A stretch of DNA of 64,000 nucleotides from Hemerocallis citrina. Its lineage: Eukaryota; Streptophyta; Magnoliopsida; Asparagales; Asphodelaceae. Shown here piece after piece: positions 23,701-33,952 of the stretch (position 1 is the first letter of the stretch; every line of letters starts with the position of its first letter). The position numbers and the translations under genes are program-made. Under the pieces are notes generated by a model. The model saw only the letters and a list, made by a program, of their open reading frames with translations. It searched no databases and was not told the origin of the DNA. Where the stretch lies: the NCBI GenBank assembly GCA_017893485.1, contig CM030368.1, positions 177,564,504 to 177,628,503 on the forward strand, written 5' to 3'.

Positions 23701-24400
23701 AGTCGGAATAAAGCACTAACGGAACATGATCAGAAGAAGGGTTAGGAAAAGCTTGGACGAAAGATTGGTGATAGCGAGTAATCCAAAGTTGCGAAACCAG
23801 AAAGCGATCTAGCTTGGCAAAAGAAGCGTTCTCGCGAAGATTGGACCAGGTAAAGGATCTACCAGATATCGGTAAATTGGATAATTGAAGATCGCGAATG
23901 CAATCATTAAAAAAGCTAGATTGAGATGAGGAGAAACTCGGATTCGATCTTTCAGAATTAAACCGAGTAACGTTGAAATCCCCACACAAAACGCAGAGCT
24001 GAGCGGAGAATTGCTGTAATGAAAGGAATTCGTTCCAAAATAATTGACGCCTGTCAGAGGTAGACGGGCCATAAACGGAGATAACGGTAAGCGGACAATT
24101 ATGAAGATTCCAGTGGAGATGAACAATTAAAAAGAAGTTCAGGCGCTGAACAGAAATCAAGGAGAACAGGGCCTCCTTGAAACCAAAGATGATCCCTCCT
24201 CTAGATCCACTCGCATCCAGAGAAATCCATTTGGTAATAATGGATCCACCTAAAGATCGAGAGATCGCCGGGGAAAGGGCATCCAATTTGGACTCTTGGA
24301 TGGAGATCATGTCACAATGAGAAGAATTTATAAAGTCGAAAATAACCCTCTGCTTAACAGGGCAATGCAAACCACAGATATTCCAAGAGGCACTAATCAT
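20788..24400 (-). pseudogene. LINE ORF2: endonuclease, reverse transcriptase, zinc-binding end
   Basis: Nicks target DNA and reverse-transcribes the RNA onto it. The preferred start is ATG 24400 (MISASWNICGL), which overlaps the ORF1 stop; an in-frame ATG at 24418 exists. Domains: APE-type endonuclease (SIQESKLDALS, GDFNVTRFNSERS, SSDHVPLVLYSDF), about residues 1-230; RT about 440-750 with FRPIILINTSFKI, LDFQKAYDNINWDF, GLRQGDPLSSLLFSLVADVF and the catalytic YADD (LQYADDTIIF); then the zf-RVT region (SVPLKVKITSWLAFNNKL, CVLCDQHEENVNHLFIQC). A TAG at 21955-21953 follows SFYFLPS, after which the frame continues (VIKRIDQIRSNFFWNG). A shift occurs near 21600-21640. No RNase H domain is seen. Confidence 0.93.
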
Positions 24401-26821
24401 TAAAAAGACAGTGCTCATTAACTCGGGAAGATTCCTGAATCCTAATAGAGCGGATACGTGGAGAGTCTAATGGATCAAGCAAGAAACCAAGGTTGTGAGC
24501 ATTAGCTGCTAATTCCGAATCGGAAAAAGAATCAAAAATGGGAATGAAAATGGAACCAAAATGGTTAAGCGGGTTTAAATGTAAAGGAGCAGATGGGATC
24601 TGCTGGAAGCAAGGGCCGATCTTGGTAGAAGAAGCAGGCAAACTAGTTGGCAAAGAGCGATTAGGATACTTAGCTAAAAGACGAGCACTAGTCCTAATAA
24701 TTCTCTTATTGGAGATGGGAGAAACCAAGTTATTGGTAACAGGATAACACTCCTCCTGAAGTAGAGGAGGTGATATCCGAACAACATCCATCAATAGGTT
24801 AGGACAAGGGGCAGTGGCATCCTTAACCGATCCAAAGGGAAAGATAGAGGCAGAATCAGAAGAGTAAAGAAGAGGGGAAGAGTGAGACTCCACAAGCTCT
24901 CGAGCTTTCGCAGCGAGAGCTATGGAGGTCCATTTGAGAGAAGCAGCTAAAGAAACATCAATTCTTATGCTGGAACGATCAATAAAAATAAAGAAACTAG
25001 CCTTGGGGAGTAAACCGTAGAACACCAGCTTAAAACACAAAACCAATAAAAAATAATGATTAACATTGGAGTGTGAAGACAAAAAGGAGAGAAATACCTT
25101 GTCCGGCTGATGACTAGGTAATTCCGCTTCCTCTTCCGATAAGAGGGAGTCCTGCTCAGTCCAATCTGTGGCCTTACCAAAATTTTTTGATGTAGTTTTA
25201 GACGGAGTGAACGCAGGGTCCGACTTTTTCGGCGTGGGGAAGTGAGCCAACTGTTGGAATTGCTCCCAATCTGAGGCGAAATTAGGGTTAACCTCCCAAG
25301 CAGGCCAGGGAGATGATGAACTCTTGACTTTAATAGAGGAAGAGGGAATTTCCGCAGAAACAGCATTCTTTGAGAAAATTGGCTGAGAAGCCAAAGATGG
25401 AATAGGAGGGATTGAGGAAGTCGCACCAGCGGATCCTTTGATACCTTGACGTTCCGGATTGATCCAAACAAGGTTGGGAGATTTAGAAGGCGAGATTTTA
25501 GAGCTTGGAATGGGAGTCGGAGGTTTAAAAGGGGTGGGGTTGCTACTGCGAGCGGGAGCCACTGCACTAACTTTCGATTTAGAGAATTTAGCCTTGTTAG
25601 AGGTGGAAGAACCGGGATGAAATTGAGATGAGAGATCAGTACCAAAAGATTGATGCTTGAGATGAGGGTTAAGCTCTCGCTGAGAAGAAGGTGCCTGATC
25701 ATGATAGAGCACAGATACATCAAATGTTGAAATACCATCAGTAAGACAGAACGCTTCAGTACGAGCAGAGGAGGTAAGACAGCGGAAAATCGCCTCAATT
25801 TGTAAGCAGCCTGAGGCCAATCTAGCTATAGATGAGATGCGAACAACCTCTCCAATACACTTAGCCATATCTCCTACTAGATGGAGAGAATCACAAAACG
25901 GAGGCAGACCAACGAGAGAGACTTTGGTTTCAGGAGAGAGGGGATCTTGTGACGAGGAAGGAATCTTCACCCACTGCCGAACTGATAGAGAGATATTGCC
26001 GATAGATAAAGGCGAGACAGCAATAAGATCTTCCAGGATCTTAGAGGAAGGACAATGGATGACTAAATCACCATTAGAACAGTTATACAGCACCCAATCC
26101 CAATCTACAACATTACAGTGATTACTAAGAAATGAATTCACTGTAAAGAAGGGGGCCGCACCTCCAGAGAATGAAATGGCTCCAAAATTACCGAAGTACC
26201 TCAAACGATCAGAAAGCTCAGCTTTGGAGATGAAGACCTGAGGAATCAACTGCTTACCAGAGCGCGGAGGCTGCTCGGCCACCGCGGGAGAGGGGGGAAA
26301 GGATCGGAAGGTTTAAGCACCGAAGGAGGGGTGGGGAGTAAGGGAGCACTAGAAGATGAAGATTGCTTCTGCACTTTGGGCAGTTTAGAAGCGAGGAATT
26401 GTTTGCTCAGAGGCTGTAGATCAACCGCTTTGAGAATCTGATCGGATATCGGAACCCCTAAGGGAAGCCCGAGAGCTCTTTGAAGCGCATGACACTTGTT
26501 TTTTGCATGCCCAGAACGCTCGCAGAATAGACACTTCATTTTGTAGGGACAATCGGCTTTGAAGTGGCCAAGTTGAAGGCAACGAAAACAAACCAGGGTT
26601 CTATGGAGAGAACCAGAGGGATAATGGAGAGAAGTAGAAGAGGAAGACGAGGAGACTGGGCGGGAGAAGTACGATAGGAAGCTGGAAGGAAGCTTCGTAA
26701 TACCAGTTTGAGATAGGGCCTGAGTAGGCCGCCTAGAGTGAAAAGGCCCAGAGAGAGGGACCTTACACTCAGAAGTATTTTTCTTTTTCTTTTTTACAAC
26801 CTCAACCCATGAAAGTTCCAT
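24393..26821 (-). pseudogene. LINE ORF1 (nucleic-acid-binding protein), one frameshift
   Basis: ORF1 proteins of plant L1 elements coat the element RNA. The likely start is ATG 26821 (MELSWVEVVKKKKK); an upstream in-frame ATG at 26941 adds 40 residues and is less likely. Two zinc knuckles are visible near 26500-26600: CFRCLQLGHFKADC and CLFCERSGHAKNKC. A Ser/Pro-rich linker follows. At a C-run near 26295-26300 the frame shifts by one base, and the protein continues in 26282-24393 (VFISKAELSDRLRYFGNFGA, VRQWVKIP). The C-terminal part is a long Ser/Pro/Lys-rich region. The stop TAG (24395-24393) overlaps the ORF2 start by 8 bases. Confidence 0.85.
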
Positions 26822-27679
26822 GGGCTTTAAACGACAGGCCCACCGACACAAAGAATCGCAGAGAAAATGAAGAGGAGAAGAGAGAGATTCAGGGTAATGC
26901 AATGGTGAACAATCACCGGAAAAAGAATCCGATGGCAACACGGAGACGATGACGCCGTTGAGAATAATCTAAAAAAGGAACCAAAGCGCCAGGGTATGCA
27001 AACGCATCACCGCAAGACATAAAGCCAGAAAAGGCAAAACCGCGGGGCTGAGCGATCAAAAGAACTGAGATCCAAAGCAGCCACGGCTAAGCCCAGGAGA
27101 GCCGACAGCTCGAAGAGAGAGAAGAGAGCTCTGACAACAGGGAGCAAACGACACAAACACCGCCCATAGAAAGAGTGGGAAAATGCCTAAGAGATAAGGG
27201 CTCAACGCACAAATTGCCAAAAAAATAACTAACTAAAATAAAATTAACAGGGAAAGGTAGCAACCCACTTACAGTGCAATAGCAGTAATACCTTTGAAGC
27301 GAAAACCCTACTCGCACCGTGAAAGAAGAAAGCCCTTCAGCTGAACCTCCAAGGACCTCGATGCAGGGGGAACAGCCACCAGAGGGGGGCCTCAGGGGGG
27401 ACACCGAGTCGCCACACCAAGAAGGACACGCAGCTCACTCCAGCAGCAAGGGAGGAAGGAAGAACGGGCAAGGCGAACACTGCAAGAGTGAAGAAAGGGC
27501 AGAGAGAGGGGACAAACAGCAGGGAGGGGGAAACGAAAAGGGCTTGTGGAGAATGGGGAGAGGAAAAACTTTAATGAAGGAAGGAAACGGGATGGGTGGA
27601 GCGATAATCGGGATCGGAGGGCTAAAGAGCCGGCAAGAGGGAGAGAGCTAATAGAGGGGACAAAGAGCTCAATGGTTTG
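26822..27679 (-). other. 5' UTR of the LINE
   Basis: GC-rich, pyrimidine-rich in element direction, and presumably containing the internal promoter. Short frames here (e.g. 27404-27087) have no recognisable content. Confidence 0.7.
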
Positions 27680-28184
27680 TACAGATCTTATTATTGTTAT
27701 TATTACCTTCATTATTTTTATTATTTTATGATTATTAATATTGTTACTATCCGTATTATTTTGCTAGTGTGGTTATTTGCATCATTATTTTATTTTTATT
27801 GTTAAAATCATATTATTTTATAAATTATATTTATTAGTTATTGTATTAATTTTCTTATTGGATTATTTTCATTATATATTATTCTTCTTGCATTTTTGAC
27901 CTCCTTATGCTGATTGTGCGCCGTTTGTTCGTTTTTCGCCATTTGGAGATCTTTTTCTCATTTTCTTGGTCCCGTTCGTATTTGGTATTTATTTTTGGAC
28001 TATGGCGAATTTTTAGAAGTGTTTTGACCAATTTGAAATTTTTGGCCCTTAAGGAGATTTTTATGAGCCATATGATTCATTGTATTTTGTATCTCCATTT
28101 GAAATCTACCCAATACCCATTACCCAATTGTATACCTATTAATTCCTATTAATATCCACTACCCATTAACCCATATTTGACCCC

Positions 28185-28192
28185 TATAAATA
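28185..28192 (+). promoter_or_regulatory. TATA box of the B 5' LTR
   Basis: TATAAATACCCCCC, followed by a CCCTAACCCTAATC initiator-like stretch. The same site in the 3' LTR is at 33490-33497. Confidence 0.65.
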
Positions 28193-28647
28193 CCCCCCAT
28201 AATCCCTAACACCCTAACCCTAATCTCCTTTTTCCTTCTCTAATCAAACCCGGCCTTCCCCTCGCCTTCTCTTCTCTCCCGGCCTGCATACCACCCCAGG
28301 CCGACACCCCCTTGTGCTGCCCTAGCCATTGCCGACCATACAAACCCTCCCTCCTCCATCCATAAAACTCCTTCTACATCAAAAACCCCGTCTTTTCCTC
28401 TCCTTTGATGGCCGGCATCTCAAAACAGTACCATCTTCCCAAAACAGCACCCATCCATCTCAAACAGCCCCCTACATCCCCCTTCGCTGATTTGGAGAAG
28501 TGGGTATCACCCGCTTCGAGTTCGTGCATCAAGGAGTTGATCGTAGGCGCGTTTTGGCTCGTGGGTTCGCTTGGAATCGCGTGGATAGGCCTCTCACTCG
28601 TGGGTTTCGTTGCTTGGCTTCGTTTGGTCGCGTTCATCGTCAAAGAG

Positions 28648-30641
28648 GCAAGTAACTTGTACATAATTTCATTAGGTTGATACAAGTCGAAAGTTCACAT
28701 ATAGGGTAGTTGTGTCTAGAGACGGCCAAAAATTGGATTTTTATTTGTGGGTTTTATCTCTATTGTTCAAAACAGGCCATAGATGACTTAGAACATGAGT
28801 TTTGATAGGTTTATGCCGTAGGTTTCACCCAAAGCGCGATTTTGATCGCATAGCTCAAATAGCGCATGAAACATGTTTGATGGATTGCCCATATGAAATT
28901 ATTATGTTTTGACATGTTAGAAACCCTTATACATGATATTCGGATGATGGGTATGCAGCGTTTCGAATTTGGATGATTTTGGATCATTTTTGTAGAAGTT
29001 ATGACGTTTTGAAGTTTAGTTCTGAAATCTGGAAATTCGGGTTGTACGGAATAGATTGCTGTTTTTACCTGGGTTAGAGTCCGAATATCAACATGGACAT
29101 TTCTGAGTAAATTGTAGAGGATTGAATCTATTTTCTGACCCTACTATTTTCACCCCGTTTGGAGTTCGTATGAATTAGTTATGATTATTTTAGTGCCTGT
29201 ATGTCGGTAGTTTCCAGATTCAGTTCGGGGTAGATTTTATTATCTATTTATTTTCAAGATCCAAGTTATACATAATATCATGCCATAATATTTTGTCCAG
29301 TGTTTCACCATGATGTTAGAAAGTTTCCAGATTTATGTGGTATTTTAAAGATGAGTTTTGAGCGATGGTTTATACTCTTTTCTATAATGCACTTTTGCTG
29401 TAAACTGCGTGTTGCTCTATGTTGAATGCCGTTTTCACCCTAGTTATAATTACAGTATGAAGATTTTATGTCAGATATAAAAGTTTGAGAATTTTGTCTA
29501 CTTTCACCCCGTTTTGGCGGAAGTGGATTTCGATGCGCTGTTTGCGAGATATGGTTGATTTCGTACAGCAGTATTGAGAAATTCCAGATCTATCAAAACC
29601 ATGTTTTGTGTTACTTTTCATTTTTGAGAACATATCTATACTTTCTATAAAATTATGAAAATTATTATTTTGAGTCTAAATATATAGGGGATTACCCCAG
29701 AATTTTCATGGATTTATTTGATGACTTTGCATGCTATTTATATGTGTTGGAAGTCATTCCCCTATTTTCTGGCTGTATAGGAAATCTGTGTTGAAATGAC
29801 TTTTAAGCTGAGATGTTGTGAACTAGTATAGGTCTTTATTATACTTGTTAGAAGCGTGTGGATGTCTGGTTTCCAGATCCTTTGACGGATCATGGTTTGC
29901 ATGCCTGTAGCTCTGTGAATCACTGATTTAGTGCTGACTAGTCTTGCTGTCCGGATTATGAACCTAGTATATTTTGCTCGTATATGTGAATCTATATTAC
30001 CCATGCACGCTGATTTGATAACCTGAACTTGTACCTGATCCCACCATGCTTATTCGACACTAGTTTACACGTATACATGCATGTTGGACATTAATAACTA
30101 AAATTAATCAAGCCGGAGTTTATGGGACAGATCTAGTAGTGGATAGTGCAGAAATATGTATTCACAAGGAGACTTGTGTTTCCTGCATGACATGTTACCG
30201 ACCAAGTTTACCGACCAAGTTTACGACCAAGTTACCGACCAAGTTATATGATTCTGTGAATACCCGAGTATACTGCCCTGCATGGTTCCCTATGAAATCT
30301 AAAACGAAATTGTTGTGTTGTAGCAACCATGTAGGATGGGGTGCATGTCGTGCTACCTAGATAGTAATCACAGAAGACTTGAACTTAATACATGAAACAT
30401 GATACCTGATACAAGTTTACATGACACTTGACACTTGATGCATGTTTATAGGATACTTGTTTACATGACCCTCGACACTTTTACCATGCTAGTTTGTCTA
30501 GGTTGACTTTACACCTATACCATGTGCTAGTTAGTTATCCCATTCCATGTGCTTGTATCCTACTCTATTTGTGACCCAGACTTGCCATTGACGGGTACTT
30601 GTGTTTTCTCTTTCCCCTTTTCTGCATTCTATGAATTGCAA
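28648..30641 (+). other. Candidate leader intron in the B 5' LTR, acceptor mutated
   Basis: Donor-like CGTCAAAGAG|GCAAGT at 28647/28648. The acceptor position reads GAATTGCAA where the 3' LTR reads GAATTGCAG (35947), so in this copy the AG is lost. See 33953-35947. Confidence 0.4.
30198..30244 (+). repeat. Short tandem repeat TTACCGACCAAG in the B 5' LTR
   Basis: Four units of 11-13 bp. The 3' LTR copy at 35503-35551 has the same four units with a one-base difference. Confidence 0.85.
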
Positions 30642-31058
30642 ATTATGGCGAACAGGTTCAAGGTGATGCTGGAGACTTGCAGTATTAGTTGCTCTTGGAT
30701 TATTATTATTATTTCTGTTTCATGCTAGAACATTATATTGTATTTGTGAGACTTGTAGTATTCTTGAGTTTTGAAACTTGTATTATTTCTTGTATTTGGG
30801 CGATGTGACCCAAGATTATTTGTGTATTTCAGATCATGACTATTTGAGATTAATCTATTTTATTTCAAGTATTCTTGTTGGTATTTGGTTCATAAGTGCA
30901 TGTGGTTGATCTTTTTCTAGCTTCCGACTCTGATAAATACTATGACATGTTGTAAAGATTTCTTGAACAGCTTAAGGATGATAATAATCATTCGTTGGGC
31001 TTTTTTTACGTACTCGTATTCCGTATTTTTGGAAAGCGGGGCATGACAGGGTTTTTAG

Positions 31059-31070
31059 TGGTATCACAGC
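31059..31070 (+). other. Primer binding site of B (initiator tRNA-Met)
   Basis: TGGTATCACAGC, which pairs with the 3' end of initiator tRNA-Met except for one base (usual site TGGTATCAGAGC). Confidence 0.85.
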
Positions 31071-31764
31071 ATCAGGTTTGGCTAATGTATTAGGCAACTA
31101 ATATATTAGACAAGCTTGAATCGAACTGGTATCTGCACAACATTTCACCAACCATACATGCATAAGTGAGTTATTATCAACATTGATCTGGATACTAGTC
31201 TTATTCCATTCATTTGATCCCTTCTTATTTGATTTCCTTGATTCCTTGTTTCTTCCGTCTATTTTAGTCGTTATCATTTGTTGATTTCTTATTGGGTATA
31301 GTTTCGTTCTTTTCGTACCCATATTCCTTTGATTCTTTCATTCACCTTCATTTGTTGACTCATTTTGAGTATCGTGCTAGTTATTCTTTTTCTGCCATAT
31401 TCTCTTCAAATTCTGCTTGTGCCTCCTCGTTCCTCTTCCTTCATATTCAATTCTTTGATTTCTTATTTTTTTTCGTCCCTTGTAGTCGTCCTCCTTTGTT
31501 GACTCTTTATTGAGTATAAAATTCATTCTTCTCCTGCCTATATTCCTTTATATATATGTATATATATATATATTTTTGAATATTTTGTGTATTTCGATTA
31601 TTAATTATTATATTTTGGATCTTCTATAAAATTGTTTTTTAAAATTTTATTATTTCGAATAACTGTGTATTTTAATATCGCAAATTTTTACTTCGTACTT
31701 AAATTGAGCAATCAATATCTAAGTACGTGTGGAAGATCGCATCATTTCGTTCATCGTTTTGTTG

Positions 31765-31953
31765 CAACTGGATGTCGAGATGGCAAACATGCAACTAGAC
31801 ATCAATGGAGGCAAATTGCAACTGGATACTGGTGAGGCAAAATGTGCAACCGTATATACAGATGGTAAGCTGCAACCTGATGTCTTGGAGGCAAACCTGC
31901 AACTTGATGTCGAGGAGGCAAGACTACAGATGGATATAAATGAGGCGAACCCA
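31765..31953 (+). repeat. Seven in-frame 27-bp repeats in B
   Basis: Seven consecutive 27-base units of the type CAACTGGATGTCGAGGAGGC.... The frame 31729-32265 reads through them as nine-residue units (QLDVEMANM, QLDINGGKL, QPDVLEANL, QLDVEEARL, QMDINEANP and two more divergent ones). The unit has regularly spaced Leu/Val and acidic residues. The rest of the frame is low-complexity TAT/ATT sequence, so translation is doubtful. Confidence 0.85.
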
Positions 31954-32443
31954 CATCAAAGAATTTCTACTACTACTATTATTGTTTTCTTTATTGTTAT
32001 TAGTATGATTATTATATTGGGGTTACTATTACTATTATCATTATTGTATTTTTCTTACTATTTTTATTTTTTGATGTTGATATTGAATTACTTTCACCAA
32101 AATGATGAACCTCAAATAAATTTCTGTCTTGTATTATTATCCTTACCAGTATTGTTAATATTTTATTATTACTATTATTTTTACCAGTATATTTATGATG
32201 ATTATTATTGTGATTATTATTTTTATTATTTTTGTCATTATTATTTTTTTATTATTATGTGTTGATTTTGTATTATTAATATTATTTTTGTTAATGCCCA
32301 TTACTTCTGACCTAATTATTTAAATTAAAATCCCTCCTCTCCAGCCCAATTTTATTCTGGTGTCTCATTCTTTTCTTCCTGCTCGGATCGTCGCTTGTTG
32401 TCGTAGGGTCTACAACGACATGTCTGCAGGTTGGAACGTCACC

Positions 32444-32498
32444 ATCAGAGTGGCGCAGCGGAAGCATGGTGGGGCCATAACCCACAGGTCCCAAGATC
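32444..32498 (+). ncRNA. Initiator tRNA-Met 5' fragment embedded in B
   Basis: 55 bases match positions 1 to about 55 of plant initiator tRNA-Met, by eye with three differences: acceptor 5' strand ATCAGAG, D-arm TGGCGCAGCGGAAGC, anticodon region GGCCATAACCC with CAT kept, variable loop AGGTCCCA. The match stops before the T-arm, so the internal B box is missing and it cannot be a normal tRNA gene. A matching fragment sits in E at 56029-56082. Confidence 0.85.
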
Positions 32499-33952
32499 AT
32501 ATTGTTGCTTCTTTCTTGCATTGTTTTCATTTCCCCCATCTCTTGCAATTGTTCTCATCCGTTGACTTATTGTTTGATTCAACCTGTCTTTTCTCTCCTT
32601 TTGATACTGTTTATTCTCTTTCTTACATTCCATTTGACATCCTTCTTGTCCATCTTCTTCCACTTCCTTCTAATTCTGGTTTTGCTGCTGTTTTGTTCCT
32701 TTCCCTTTAGCCTCTGTTTTGTTACCTTTCCCTAGATCATTTTTGCCTTGTCCTATGTACCGCCTTAGCAAATTTCGAGGACGAAATTTTGTTGTAAGGT
32801 GGGTAGGATTGTAACCCCTGTTTTCCCAGAAAGGTATTTTTTGATATTTATTTTATTTAAAATTTTCGCAAATTATTTTTCGGTATTCAACTATTTTGTC
32901 AAAAGGTATTATTGGATTTTTCTATTAAAATCTATTTTTGATCCATAATTTTAGCTGTAACTATTTTTTTATAATTTTGTATTTAATGCAGATCTTATTA
33001 TTGTTATTATTACCTTCATTATTTTTATTATTTTATGATTATTAATATTGTTACTATCCGTATTATTTTGCTAGTGTGGTTATTTGCATTATTATTTTAT
33101 TTTTATTGTTAAAATCATATTATTTTATAAATTATATTAATTAGTTATTGTATTAATTTTCTTATTGGATTATTTTAATTATATATTATTCTTCTTGCAT
33201 TTTTGACCTCCTTGTGCTGATTGTGCGCCGTTTGTTCGTTTTTCGCCATTTGGAGATCTTTTTCTCATTTTCTTGGTCCCGTTCGTATTTAGTATTTATT
33301 TTTGGGCTATGGCGAATTTTTAGAAGTGTTTTGACCAATTTGAAATTTTTGGCCCTTAAGGAGATTTTTATGAGCCATAGGATTCATTGTATTTTGTATC
33401 TCCATTTGAAATCTACCCAATACCCATTACCCAATTGTACCTATTAATTCCTATTGATATCCACTACCCATTAACCCACATTTGACCCCTATAAATACCC
33501 CCCATAATCCCTAACACCCTAACCCTAATCTCCTTTTTCCTTCTCTAATCAAACCCGGCCTTCCCCTCTCCTTCTCTTCTCTCCCGGCCTGCATACCACC
33601 CCAGGCCGACACCCCCTTGTGCTGCCCTAGCCATTGCCGACCATACAAACCCTCCCTCTTCCATCCATACAACTCCTTCTACATCAAAAACTCCGTCTTT
33701 TCCTCTCCTTTGGTGGCCGGCATCTCAAAACAGTACCATCTTCCCAAAACAGCACCCATCCATCTCAAACAGCCCCCTACATCCCCCTTCGCTGATTTGG
33801 AGAAGTGGGTATCACCCGCTTCGAGTTCGTGCATCAAGGAGTTGATCGTAGGCACGTTTCGGCTCGTGGGTTCGCTTGGAATCGCGTGGATAGGCCTCTC
33901 ACTCGTGGGTTTCGTTGCTTGGCTTCGTTTGGTCGCGTTCATCGTCAAAGAG

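Larger units (their letters stand above)
19671..27679 (-). mobile_element. L1-type LINE, full length, minus strand, TSD tacagatct
   Basis: The poly(A) tail shows as T9 at 19671-19679 and the 5' end is at 27679. The target duplication tacagatct is at 19662-19670 and 27680-27688, and the interrupted sequence is intact in the 3' LTR of B ('gcagatcttatt' near 32993). Element order on the minus strand is: 5' UTR (27679-26822), ORF1, ORF2, 3' UTR (20787-19680). Length about 8.0 kb. ORF1 has one frameshift, and ORF2 has one nonsense codon and one frameshift, so this copy is inactive but young. It is the innermost insertion of the nest. Confidence 0.95.
19485..31048 (+). repeat. 5' LTR of B, interrupted by a LINE
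   Basis: LTR bases are 19485-19670 and 27680-31048. The LINE sits 186 bp inside the LTR, far upstream of the TATA box (28185-28192), so core promoter elements are intact. The LTR also holds the donor-like site at 28647/28648, the acceptor position at 30640-30641 and a TTACCGACCAAG repeat at 30198-30244. Confidence 0.93.
31049..32809 (+). other. Internal region of B: leader-like, no gag or pol
   Basis: Ten bases (GGGTTTTTAG) separate the LTR from the primer site, as in E (AGATTTTTAG). The first 300 bp share blocks with the E leader (GGATACTAGTCTT, TTATTGGGTATRRTTTC). Then follow AT-rich sequence, an in-frame 27-bp repeat, long TATTATT runs (31965-32290), a tRNA-iMet fragment and the end signature AATTTCGAGGACGAAATTTT plus polypurine GTAAGGTGGGTAGGA before the 3' LTR. 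That end signature is also present in E and is typical of Tekay-type elements. Confidence 0.85.

Noticed and set aside
28405..28680. 91-codon frame in both B LTRs with a hydrophobic C-terminal half
   Set aside because: Both copies derive from the same LTR, so repetition is not evidence of selection. No matching frame is found at the same place in the E or solo LTR leaders.
30198..30244. CRISPR-like direct repeats
   Set aside because: Units are contiguous 11-13 bp without spacers, within a plant LTR.
32444..32498. Functional tRNA-Met gene
   Set aside because: The T-arm, B box and 3' acceptor strand are missing, and the match ends near position 55. The E copy also has a changed anticodon.
32512..32735. 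Two overlapping plus-strand frames rich in Leu, Ser and Phe
   Set aside because: Pyrimidine-rich non-coding sequence of B. No conservation in E and no recognisable motif.
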